Shown here in pieces: positions 23,487-34,285 of a DNA stretch of 64,000 nt; positions within the stretch are counted from its first letter, which is position 1; each line of letters opens with the position of its first letter. Made by a program: the position numbers and the translations under genes. The stretch lies in NCBI GenBank assembly GCA_002007465.1, contig LNAC01000847.1, forward strand, positions 87,014 through 151,013. The letters are read 5' to 3'. The notes beneath the pieces are model-generated. The model was given only the letters and a program-made list of their open reading frames with translations, was not told where the DNA came from and did no database searches. This DNA is from Ailurus styani. Its lineage: Eukaryota; Chordata; Mammalia; Carnivora; Ailuridae.

Positions 23487-24960
23487 TGGGTGAAAACTGG
23501 CATTCTAAGTAGAGGAAAGTACACATGCAAAGACACTGAGGTGGGAATGAGCATGGCATATTTAAGAAAAATTAAAGGCCATGTGAATGGAGTTTCATGC
23601 AAGGGCAAGAAGAATGTAAGAGAAAATGAGAAAAGCAGGCAGTAGCCATAGCCATATCTCCGGGAGCTGAAAAATGTAGAAGTTTGCATTTTATTATAGG
23701 TGCAATGGAGGCCAGTGAAAGGTTTAAAGGAGGGTGATAAAATAATCTGTTATACATTTGCAAAAGATGCTTTTCACTAACTTGGAATCGAGTGAAGGTG
23801 TTTTAGAATGAAAGCAGGGACAAGTTACGTTGACATATTGTTCCTTGCATAATATCCATGGAGATGCAGAGAAGTGGACAGTTCTGAGCTGGAATCAATA
23901 AGACTGGTCAGTGGTTAGATTCAGGAGATGAGAAAAAAGGCAAGATGAAGGATGACTCCTAGACAACCGGCTTGAACTACTGAGTGGAATGTAGACACTT
24001 TTACTGAGATGGAATGAAAATAACTAGTGGAGGAGTATTAAGAGGTTCTGTTGTAATATATTAACATAAAATGTCTAGTAAGCATTATTAGTGAGGACAT
24101 AAATTGTTATCACTGTATATATGAATCTAGAATTCACTAAAGAGTACCCTCTTTAGGGTGTACTTTTTAGAAACTTTGACATATAATGGTATTTAAAGCT
24201 ACCAGGTTAGGTGACTTTAAAGGGAAGAGATGCCACCTGAGAATGTGATGTCACAAATGCCAAGAAGGGGAAGTATTCCAAAAAGTAAAAAGCAATCCAT
24301 TCTGGTGAATAGTTCTGAGAGTTTGCGTCAGAGAACAGAGAACTGCCCATGTGGTTTGGCAATACAGAAACCATTGGTAACCTTTACAAGAAGGGCTTCA
24401 ATGAAGCAGGGGGGACAGTAGTCAGACTGGAATAGTCTGAGTGAAGAGAATATGAAGTGGAGAGAAGTGATACATCTCTCTCAAGATTTTGGTGGGCTAG
24501 CTAAAAGATTAATGGGGCAGCAGATGAAGAGTTATGGGCGGTCTACTGAGAGATGGTTTTTTTAATAGGCCATATTTGAATATGTTTTTATGCTTGTGGG
24601 AATGATCTGGAAAAGAGAAGAACCTGTTGAGAAGGCAAGAGGTGATGATGAATCCATCACATAAATAGAGGAAGTAACCACTGATAGGAGCAGGGACACT
24701 GTTTCCTGTTTAATGGAGTGGGAAAGAAGAGTAAAGAGAAAAAATAGGTACGGATACACCTCAGTTTATAGATTTGGTATAGAAAAGGTGAAATTATCCT
24801 TCCTGGTGTTTACATTTTCTTAAGTAGTAGATGAGTTTCTTGACAGGAATGAGAATGGTGGACAGAGGTTTAGAAATCTGAGGGAGAGATGGGAGTACTA
24901 GAGCTGTCACCCAAGAAAATGGGAAAGCAAGTTTATCAAGAGCTCATGATAAGATTCCTA
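23487..24960 (-). repeat. L2 LINE, long antisense fragment
   Basis: Reads as reverse-complement L2 through about 1.4 kb: 'aaagacactgaggtgggaatgagcatggcat', 'gtgcaatggaggccagtgaaaggttt', 'aaggatgactcctagacaa', 'ccattggtaacctttacaag', 'gccatatttgaatatgtttttatgct' and 'gataggagcagggacactgtttcc'. This spans the L2 3' region into the distal ORF2. Badly decayed, non-coding. Confidence 0.75.
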
Positions 24961-25385
24961 GGCCATGAAGGCACATGTATTTAATCAGGATTGGCAATCT
25001 TTTTGAAAGGGAGATTAATTAGTAAAAGCAAAGGGATAATATGATTTAGAACACTGGAACACAGATCAGAGCTCCGGTTTTACAGAATGTTTTATAACTG
25101 AGACCCATCTTATCAAGACCAGCTTTCGGTGCTTTGGTCATTAAAATGTGATGTGTTTCACATGAAAGGGGATTCTTATCTGTAATTCTGCTTTATACAG
25201 AATATTTTTAAATTGCATTTTTACATAGCTTGACTTTCATTTTGGTTCATGACTACTGAACATAACTTAAAATGCATACTCTTTGTGTAGACATCTAATT
25301 GCTATGAGACATTAATGTTCTAAAGCATATGAAATACCAACTATAATAATTTATGAATAAAATTTTGTATGTTGTTTTTCCTAGA

Positions 25386-27645
25386 AAATGCAGAAAAAGC
25401 ATTTGACAAAATAAAGCATCCGTTCTTGATTAAAACTCTTCAAAGTATAGGGACAGAGGGAATATTCCTCAACTTCATAAAATCTATCTATAAAAAACCC
25501 ACAACCAATATCATTCTTAATGGGGAAAAACTAACAGCATTCCCATTGATATCAGGAACATGACAAGGATGCCCACTCTCACCACTGTTGTTCAACATAG
25601 TACTAGAAGTCCTAGCAACAGCAATCAGACAACAAAAAGAAATAAAAGGTATTCAAATTGGCAAAGAAGAAGTCAAACTCTCTCTCTTCACGGATGACAT
25701 GATACCTTACATGGAAAACCCAAAAGACTCCACCCCCAAACTACTAGAACTCATACAGCAATTCAGCAGTGTGGCAGGATATAAAATCAATGCACAGAAA
25801 TCAGTTGCTCTTTCATACACTAGCAATGAAAATATAGAAAGGGAAATTAGAGAATCAATTCCATTTGCTATAGCACCCAGAACCATGAGATACCTTGGAA
25901 TAAACCTAACCAAAGAGGTAAAGGATCTGTACTCAAGGAACTGCAGAACACTCATGAAAGAAATTGAAGAAGCCACAAAAAGATGGAAAAGCATTCCATG
26001 CCCATGGATCTGAAGAATATACATTATTAAAATGTTTATAATGCCCAGAACAATCTATACTTTCAAAGCCATCCCGATCAAAATTCCACTGGCATTTTTC
26101 AAAGTGCTAAAACAAACAATCATAAAATGTGTATGGAACCAGAAAAGACCCCAAATCACTAAGGAAATGATGAAAAAGAAAAACAATGCTGGGGGCATCA
26201 CATTGCCTGATTTCAAGCTATACTACAAAGCTGTGATCACCAAGACAACAGGGTACTGGCACGAAAACAGACACATAGACCAATGGAACAGAGTGGAGGG
26301 TGCAGATATGGACCCTCAACTCTATGGTCAAATAATCTTTGACAAAGCAGGAAAAAATATCCAGTGGAAAAAAGACAGTCTCTTCAATAAATGGTGCTGG
26401 GGAAATTGGACAGCTACGTATAGAAGAATAAAACTCAACCATTCACAAAGATAAACTCGAAATGGATGGAAGACCTCAATGTGAGGCAGGAATATATCAA
26501 AATCCTAGAGGAGAACATAGGCAGTAACCTCTTTGACAACAGCTACAGCAACTTCTTTCAAGACACGTCTCCAAAGGCAAAGGAAACAAAAGTGAAAATG
26601 AATTTTTGGGACTTCATCAAGATAAAAAGCTTCTGCACAGCAGAGGAAACAATCAACAAAACAAAAAGGCAACCCATGGAATGGGAGAAGATATTCGCAA
26701 ATGACACTACAGACAAAGGGCTGAGAGCCAAGAACTATAAAGAACTCCTCAAGCTCAAAGCCCAAAAAACAGATAAACATGTCAAAAAATGGGCAGAAGA
26801 CATGAACAGACACTTCTCCAAAGAAGACATACAAATGGCTAACAGACACATGAAAAAATGTTCATCATCACTAGCCATCAGGGAAACTCAGATCAAAACC
26901 ACATTGAGATACCACCTTACACCAGTAAGCATGGCCAAAATCAACAGGACAGGAAACAACAAGTGTTGGAGAGGATGTGGAGAAAGGGGAACCCTCTTAC
27001 ACTGTTGGTGGGACTGCAAGTTGGTGCAGCCACTTCGCAAAACAGTGTGGAGATTCCTCAAAAAATTAAAAATAGAACTATCCTATGACCCTGCAATTAC
27101 ACTACTGGGTATTTACCCAAAGATATAGATGTAGTAAAAAGAAGGATCATCTGTACCCCAATGTTCATAGCAGCAATGTCCACAATCACCAAACTGTGGA
27201 AAGAACCAAGATGCCTTTCAACAGATGAATGGATAAAGAAGATGTGGTCCATATATACAGTGGAATATTACTCAGCCATCAGAAAGGATGAATACCCAAC
27301 TTTTATATCAACAGGGACAGGTCTGGAGGATATTATGCTGAGTGAAATAAGTCAAGCAGAGAAAGTCAATTATCATATGGTTTCACTTACTTGTGGAACA
27401 TAAGAAATAAAATGGAGGACTTTAGGAAAAGGAAAGGAAAAGTAAATTGGGGTAAACTGGAGGGGGAGATGAACCACGAGAGACTGTGGACTCTGAGAAA
27501 CAAACTGGGTTATGGAGGGGAGGGGAGTGGGGGAATGGGTGAGCCTGGTGGTGAGTATTAAGGAGGGCATGCATTGCATGGAGGACTGGGTGTGGTGCAT
27601 AAACAATCTGAATCTTGGATCACTGGAAAAAAAGTAAAAATATAT
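25386..27645 (+). mobile_element. 5'-truncated L1 LINE (ORF2 C-terminal half and 3'UTR)
   Basis: L1 retrotransposon truncated within the reverse-transcriptase domain. Plus-strand frames read [12 protein letters not shown], a stop codon, [18 protein letters not shown], then the catalytic box as SLFTDDM (the usual alanine is threonine; both Asp are kept), [43 protein letters not shown], the terminal cysteine motif [18 protein letters not shown], and MLSEISQAEK near the ORF end. Stops near 25561, 26011 and 26452 plus frameshifts make it inactive. A 3'UTR-like stretch with a G-rich segment (about 27500-27545) runs from 27403 to about 27640. It lies in DPYD intron 14 antisense to the gene. It is younger than the minus-strand L1 at 59.6-64 kb, since long frames survive. 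I found no clear target-site duplication. Confidence 0.95.
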
Positions 27646-28701
27646 AGGGTACTTATTTTGAAAAAAAAAAGGCAAAACAAAAAACAGCATTAAATGGCTT
27701 CTATTGTCATCCTTCCTAACTTTTTAATTAAAGAATCACAATACATAATTAGATCATTTTTTAAGATTACTCTTATGGAAAAAATAAAATGATTTTGTTA
27801 AGCATTTTTTTAAACTGAATTATAATAAAGTGTGCACATCAGAAACTAAGGTGAAGAACAACAGAAAACTTCAAATTGGTTACAAGCTGGTTATCTCCTC
27901 AAACACCCATTTACTTAAAGTGTATGCTTAAAACACATACATTAGCAACACTGTTTTAGTATTCTGTAACTATACTATGAACTACATTGGAAATTCAGTC
28001 AACAATTCAGCTTCAAGACAACTTAAATTTTTTAGTAGGGAAAAACTGTGAAGTGACAAAGGTGAACAACTGTAAATTACAAGTAGCTGAGTTAGGCTTT
28101 GTCAAACAATTTAACGGTATTATCCCTTAACACTACTGGGATTATATCTAGGAGGAAAAACAGCATGGGACATGTGATTTTCAAAGACATTTAAACTAAG
28201 AAAATGTTTATTAAATATTAATTAACTGTACAACATTCAAATTTTAACTGTTCTTTATACTGTAGTACAAATATAACAAAAGTGAGATTGGCACAATTTT
28301 CCTAAAATGTACACATTGAGAATAGGACATTAAAAGTGAAATTCATAAGCTCTTCAAATCTTATATGGGTACTGCTTATTTAAAGTTTGCAGATGAGAAG
28401 AATATTCTTAAAGTTGTCTTTTTATATTATTTAAAAATTCATAATTTTCTTTGTTTATTTTGGGACTAACAAATGTGTTGTTGATAACTATTCCTAACAC
28501 AGCAAAGTCGTATTTCAAGTTAAACAAATATGCACATAGTTTCCATAGAAAATCAATGTTTTCCACTGGAATAGGAAAAGCAAAACAAAACACTAGACTA
28601 TTCAGGAACTACAATAATGGCTGCTTTTCCCTCTCCCTTTGTTCACTTCCTTATATATTTTATCTAGTCTCTGTCTCTATTGTGTCTAAGAACTCATCTT
28701 C

Positions 28702-28723
28702 CCAAGGTCACCAGTGACCTTGG
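28702..28723. repeat. 22-bp inverted repeat with AGGTCA/TGACCT half-sites
   Basis: CCAAGGTCAC, CA, GTGACCTTGG: perfect 10-bp arms with a 2-nt centre, inside the L2 copy. The same bases form nuclear-receptor half-sites AGGTCA and TGACCT spaced by four. L2 consensus itself carries similar text, so this may be inherited. Confidence 0.9.
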
Positions 28724-29237
28724 CAAATATACTTTTCCACCCAAAACTTTACTAGAACTCTCTTCAGCATTTAGACAGTGAACCACTCCAGCTTGCTGAA
28801 ACCCTCCTCCATATGAGCTTTGGAGATACCTCCTTTCCTTACTTGTATTTTTGTTGTTCCTTCTCAGGCTCTTCTACCTCTGGCTACCTTTTACATGATT
28901 ACGCCCCAGGGTCTACTCATAGTCCTCTTTTAGTATCACTTCATACACCTTCTCAGACATCACAATCACCATGATTTCTGATAATATCTATATGTAAAAA
29001 ATTTATAAAGCGTACACCTCCAACCTCTTATCCTTCTTTTAAAGTTCAAGAATAGCACATCCAACTACCTTCTAACCCCCAACCAGATTCAATTTGTCCA
29101 AAATAAACTATACTTCTCTGCCCTGAATTTGCTTATTTCTTCATGTTAAATATATACTCCACCCCCACCAAGTTAGAAAACTAGGAGAATTTTTTTTCTC
29201 TCTTCCTTTCTCATTGCCTACACCAAGTACTCCAGTC

Positions 29238-29416
29238 CACTGGTTCTCAAACAGCTAAGCTTGGAAATCCTCTAGAGAATAATAATAATAATAGTAATAG
29301 CAATAGTAATAATCCTAAGGATTCTAAGGTTATTTGTATGTAGTTAGGCCCAGGCACCAAGGTCTTTCAAAGATCTCCAGGTAATTCTAATGCACAGGAA
29401 AGTTTGAGAAGTACTG
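29238..29416 (+). mobile_element. hAT-type non-autonomous DNA transposon (MER5/MER20 class) nested in L2
   Basis: Bounded by terminal inverted repeats CACTGGTTCTCAAAC and GTTTGAGAAGTACTG. Internal text 'ggcccaggcacc', 'ccaggtaattctaatgcac' is typical of this MER class. The 8-bp flanks CTCCAGTC (29230-29237) and CTCTAGTT (29417-29424) match at 6 of 8 bases, as expected for an old hAT target-site duplication. An AAT-rich microsatellite (about 29278-29312) has grown inside. Orientation is nominal. Confidence 0.8.
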
Positions 29417-30101
29417 CTCTAGTTTACCTCCCACTGATCTCTTCTAAGTATTTCTGACTCTTCATCATGACTGTCTTAGTTAAGATCTTCACCAGGGTCA
29501 AGATTCACTGAGATCTTCATCTTAGTTAAGATTGCTCCCCCCTGGATTACTGAAATGACTTCCTTATTAGTCTCCCTATCTCTCTTTTCAGCTGATGCCA
29601 TCTGGCAGATCCTTCTAAAGACACAAACCTGACCATATCACACTCCTTTTTCAACTCCAACTTCAGGATAAAGTCCAATCTTTAATAAACGATACAAGAC
29701 CACAATGCTACTTTTACTCCAACCACATTGAATTACTGTTCTTTCTGAATGTAACATGTATTCTGCATTCTCCTGACCATATGTCTATTCCTTTTGTGTG
29801 AATGAATAAGGAATGGTCCCTGTGCTCTAGGAGCATATGGTATAATAAAGTAGGCATATGCAAATTGATACAAAAATAATTATAGCGTATGAACCAGGAT
29901 ATAATGAGAGCAGAAAAGAAGGGTGATTATTTACACCTGTGTAAATCGGGGAATCTATCCTAGAACAGCAACTCTCACAAGATTCGGAAATCATCCATGG
30001 GTGTTTTTTGTAAACTGACTAGAAATAAAAGAGGCAAGAGTACTCCAGGTGGAGTGAGCAACAGAACCAAAGGCATGGGATACCATGTTTAAGAAATATA
30101 C

Positions 30102-30284
30102 GGGCGCCTGGGTGGCTCAGCGGTTTAAAGCCTCTGCCTTCGGCTCAGGTCATGATCTCAGGGTCCTGGGATCGAGGCCCACATCGGGCTCTCTGCTCGG
30201 CAGGGAGCCTGCTTCCTCCTCTCTCTCTGCCTGCCTCTCTGCCTCCTTGTGATCTCTCTCTCTCTGTCAAATAAATAAATAAAA

Positions 30285-30313
<29 letters not shown>
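30102..30313 (+). mobile_element. Young full-length CAN SINE with perfect target-site duplication
   Basis: Complete copy from 'gggcgcctgggtggctcagc' through 'ggtcatgatctcagggtcct', 'gggatcgaggcc', 'ctctgctcggcagggagcct' and (CT)n, then 'gtcaaataaataaataaaatc', ending in an uninterrupted A-tail of about 25 nt. An 11-bp direct repeat AAGAAATATAC flanks it exactly (30091-30101 and 30314-30324). CpGs remain in the head (GGGCGCC, ATCGAG, CATCGGG, CTCGGC), and with the pure tail this indicates a recent insertion. Confidence 0.98.
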
Positions 30314-30317
<4 letters not shown>

Positions 30318-30519
30318 AATATACTCTAAGAAATCTCAAGTAGTTCAGTTTGGTGTTGGGGGAGATGAATGGATATACTTCATGGAAAATGGAGCTGGAT
30401 GCATAGGTATGAATGAACCAGGTTTATCCACGCAAGGGTCTAAAACAATGGTCTCCAACCAGCTGGGGATTTGGATCTGAATTTTAGATTATTCTATCCA
30501 GTAAATTCCTGCTTCTCAT

Positions 30520-30765
30520 TTGAACATTAGGGAAGCCTTCCCTGTGTACCCTTCCCACTTGAATATGTCAGGCATCTTTTTTCTGAGATCCCACAGCATC
30601 CTTTGCATTTCTGTCATATTGCATTAAATTGTCGTTTGTGTGTTTTTCAAAAGATGACTGAAGTTTTGGGGGACAGGGCTTTTCTCATTCTTTATATCTC
30701 TAGTGGCTAATATTATACCTTGTACATAAGAGGGATTCAATAAATATTTGCTTCAAAGGAATACT
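30520..30765 (+). repeat. L2 LINE 3' end
   Basis: 'gaagccttccctgtgtaccc' followed by 'ggggacagggcttttctcat' and the terminal 'agagggattcaataaatatttgctt' agree with the L2 3' end. Confidence 0.7.
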
Positions 30766-30974
30766 GGCACAGGAAGCTGAGAAATGGAATTCCAAGTAAT
30801 GCACATTTTTATTACCAATCCCCGTATCTAAATGTAAGTAAATTTCTACATTCTAGAGAGATAATGAGAAGACAGATAGATGGTATAAGGTAAGAGGTTT
30901 GGAAACCTCTTATAAAGTATATTTTATATCAAAGAATAAGAATCCCTTATATATATTTATATATGTATTCTTAA

Positions 30975-31155
30975 TGCACATTTTCCCACACATTATCTCA
31001 TTTATTCCATGCAATAGTTTTGAATTTAGAAAACTTTATACTGAGAAAAATGAGCACAGATCATTTATTTTACCCGGGTCAAGTTAATAACGGAAGCAAG
31101 GATTAAGCTCACGTCTTTTGCCTCCAAGTTCCTCTCTACTACATTAAGACTATAC
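30975..31155 (-). repeat. MIR SINE, diverged
   Basis: 'cacattatctcatttattcc' and 'gaaaaatgagcacaga', then 'gtcaagttaataacggaagcaaggattaagctcacgtct' follow antisense MIR spacing. Only moderately conserved. Confidence 0.55.
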
Positions 31156-31194
31156 CATATTGATTTCCTATCCTTTCAATTTACATTAGAGATT

Positions 31195-31645
31195 CCAGTT
31201 GATTTTGCATCCTCAACCCTCTTGTGGTAGAGTATTTGAAAAAAAAAAGTGTTCCTCTCCCTGTATTCATGTTCTTTTGCAATGTAACTATGCAGCTAAC
31301 CATCAAGTAGGGGATTTATTTACCCACCCCTGGAATCTGGATTGGCTTTGTGACTTGTTTTATGCAGGTGCTAAGCCAAGGCTTGAAGAGGCCCCATCCT
31401 CTTCTGCTTACTCGCTGAAATCCTGCTTAGCCATGTGATCAAGCTGGCACAGCCTGCTGTGGGATCAGAGCACACGGAACAGGAATGAGCCATCCAGGTG
31501 AGGTCACCTAAGACCAGCCAGCCTCTAGCCCACCTGGAAGTTGACTACAGATAATGTGACATGAGCTGAGACAAGAAGAACCATCCAGCTCAGCCCAGCC
31601 CAAACTGCTAACACACAGAATTCTGAACTAAATTAATAGCTAGTC
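31195..31645 (+). mobile_element. MLT1-like (ERVL-MaLR) solitary LTR
   Basis: Successive blocks match the MLT1 LTR as I remember it: 'aggggatttatttacccacccctggaatctggattggcttt', 'ggcttgaagaggcccc', 'gaccagccagcctctagcccacctggaagttgactacag', 'agaagaaccatccagctcagcccagccc' and 'ctgctaacacacagaattctgaact'. No internal retroviral coding sequence is attached. The assignment within MaLR is uncertain. Confidence 0.7.
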
Positions 31646-31667
31646 TATCCACCAAATTTGGGGTGAA

Positions 31668-31875
31668 GCACATGCTATATGCCTGCATGTACTAAGCCTG
31701 TGTTAAGTATTTCACATGCATATCTCTAATCCTTAGAACAACATGACAATATAGAAATTATCAGTCCCATTTTACAGATAAGAAAAAAAAACATTTCAAG
31801 AGGTTAATAACTACTCATGGTTGTTCAGCTAGTAAGAGTAAATTGAAGTCTTGAATTGTCTGGCTATAATATGTT
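31668..31875 (-). repeat. MIR SINE
   Basis: Antisense MIR: 'tgtactaagcctgtgttaagtatttcacatgca', 'tccttagaacaacatgac', 'cccattttacagataag' and 'gttgttcagctagtaagag'. Confidence 0.8.
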
Positions 31876-32179
31876 TTCTCTGAATCATTTTTCTATGTTC
31901 CTTAATCATGCATTTATAGAAAACCTTGTGGGTTTATTTTTATACATGGTAGATTTCATTCAATGCATGACAGTTTTTATTACTTTCATTCTCAGTGGCT
32001 AACCTTATTTTGATGTTCTTGGCCAATGCATGATTTCAGTGTAACTCCATGAATACCATCTAAGCTTGATAGGCAGATGGAACTATCTAGGAAATCATAA
32101 ATTCAGAGGGAAGACCAAGCAAGCAAGACCTAATGAGTGATTCACTGTTTTCTAAGAACTTAAACGTGTTAAGGAATGA

Positions 32180-32520
32180 GAAGATAATTCAGGCCCTTTA
32201 TAAGCTGGCCCCAAATCCACTGCTGTCCTATATGTTGACACACCAAACTGAGCCCCCTGTCTATACTGCCCACCAGGTGTCCTTTTGGGGCATCCCCCAT
32301 GCTGGTCTTTCTTCTTAGAGTACCACCCTCTTCCCTGACAGTATATCTCCTATTCATTCTTGAAGGTCTAAGTCAGAGCTGATTTCTATCATACCACCTC
32401 AATGATCTCAGAGATAGACTCACTGTTTTTACTGGGTATTTGAGTGCAGTGCACCTACTGCTACTCCAGTTCCTGTCACAGTGCATCACAGATGTATGTT
32501 TATTTATACCAGTGTTTTCT
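32180..32520 (+). repeat. L2 LINE fragment
   Basis: 'caggccctttataagctggccccaaatccactgctgtcctat' and 'ctatcataccacctcaatga' follow the L2 region 'aaggccctacatgatctggcccctgcctacctct'. Old. Confidence 0.6.
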
Positions 32521-33439
32521 CTTACACCATTCAATGGAAGAACATGCTAATTTTTATTCACCTTTGCTTTCTTATCATTTGGATCAGCATTATATAGCAC
32601 CTAATGTACTTTATACTAAATATCTATAGAAGAAAGGATGGCCTCTTGTTATTTTAATATTAATTTTTAAACATCTTCTGGTTCATCCCTAACAATATTT
32701 TTGTACTTGCTGCAATCAAGGAGAATAAACACGTAAATGAAACTGCCTTGACCACCACATATTTTTATATCTGTAAGCTATTTACTGTCTTCATAGCATG
32801 ACTTTGGCACTGACTTTAATCTAAGATGATTAACTGGATTTGAGTTGTTCTATCACTGTTGACCCTTCACTGAGGTTGCAGTAAATCAACTGAAATTGAG
32901 ATTTGAATTCACTATACACACACAAAAAGGTGTGTTTCCTAGCTAAAACTATGTATGAGATTTAATTTTGCTTTTACTTAAAAGGTCATGAAACATTGCC
33001 TGTTTTAATGTGGTTCATTCAGGAATACAGCCTTTCAAAGGCACATAAAAAGGGCTGATTTGAAAAATGTTATGAAGCATCTATATTCCAATTTTAAACT
33101 TTTTCTATTTAGAGACTATAACAAATCAGCACGTAGTGAACTGCTTTTATAAATTAATAAGGCTAATAATTAATACAGTGTTAAAATGTAATATAGGAAT
33201 CTGAAAAAAAAGAGGTTAAAAAGAAAGTAATGAAGACTCTCCAGATAATTACATGGAATGATGCACTGCATTAAATAGTTTGGGCACTTTGTCCAACACC
33301 ATACATATAGCACATGGGTGTTGTAAAGATTACTGAAACATTTTCTGTAAAGACTTTAAATTCCCAAATGAAAATTTTATGTAAATACTAAGTGTTATTG
33401 TAATTATTTTACGAGATGTAGCTCTTTTGCTCTCATTAA

Positions 33440-33662
33440 GTATGATTGCATGTTTAATGCACATTCAATTAGATAATTCTGTTGTGTGAGTTAGTGGTAT
33501 TGTGACTTAAGGACTGGATGGTAAGCTTCTGGAGGACATAAGCTGGGTCTTCTATCTCAGCATATATCTCTCTTGTGGGCTAGGACTGCCTGTTCCATGT
33601 ACCAAAGTACTTGACACCTTTAGGGACTCGCAAAATACTTGTTGAATGAAGAAATAAATAAC
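33440..33662 (+). repeat. L2 LINE 3' end
   Basis: 'gatggtaagcttctggaggacataagctgggtct' and 'acttgttgaatgaagaaataaa' are the L2 terminus. Confidence 0.65.
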
Positions 33663-33814
33663 ATACTTGATGTGCAATATATGTTTGTTAAATGTAATGC
33701 TTTTAAGAAGTGAAGAACTTCTAAAAACACACAACTTACTCTTTTCCACATATAAGTTAATATTTTCCAGAATTCTATAGGATGGCTTCAATTCAATTCA
33801 CTGTGGAACGTGCT

Positions 33815-34142
33815 GTAGTCCGTTGGAAGACTGTGCCCTGGCTGTTTCCTCAACATTACATATTCTTTCCCAGACATCCACTGGCATTCTCCCACACTTC
33901 CTTCCAGTCTCTGCTCAAATGGCATTGCCTCAGTGACACTCTTATTTAAGATTGCAAACCATCCCTTCCCAGCCCTATTTTCTTTGCCATTGCACTTTCC
34001 ATCATTTTCTTATTTACTGTATTTAATGTCTTTCTCCCCTCAGCTGGAATGTAAACTCCACTAGAGTAAGAATTATTGTTTTGGATACAAAACAGTGCTG
34101 GCACATAGTAGATGCCCCATACTTGTGAAATGAATGACTGCA
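33815..34142 (+). repeat. L2 LINE 3' end (second copy)
   Basis: 'ccagtctctgctcaaatggcattgcctcag', 'cagctggaatgtaaactccactagag' and 'agtgctggcacatagtagatgcc' match L2 well. It is a separate 3' end from the copy just upstream, in the same orientation. Confidence 0.82.
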
Positions 34143-34154
34143 TACTAACATAAT

Positions 34155-34285
34155 ATTTAATTGTCTTTCTGTATCGGCTACCTGATCTATAAAATGGGAA
34201 TGATTTGGTTTACCACACTTATTTCATAGTGATTATTCTGAGAATTACATGGTGTTATGTATTTGACATTAAATACTTTTCAATG
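34155..34285 (+). repeat. MIR fragment
   Basis: 'tacctgatctataaaatggg' then 'tagtgattattctgagaattacatg' is the 3' half of MIR in sense orientation. Confidence 0.6.

Larger units (their letters stand above)
28685..29790 (+). repeat. L2 LINE, long sense fragment split by a hAT element
   Basis: Sense L2: 'aaggtcaccagtgaccttgg' near 28703, 'catttagacagtgaaccactcc', then downstream 'ctggattactgaaatgacttccttattagtctccctat', 'gaccatatcacactcc' and 'aggataaagtccaatcttta', all in consensus order. The block 29238-29416 is a later DNA-transposon insertion. No intact reading frame. Confidence 0.78.

Noticed and set aside
23285..23689. 134-codon minus-strand ORF
   Set aside because: It runs through a CAN SINE and the adjacent antisense L2; repeat-derived and non-coding.
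26505..26849. 114-codon minus-strand ORF
   Set aside because: Antisense shadow of L1 ORF2.
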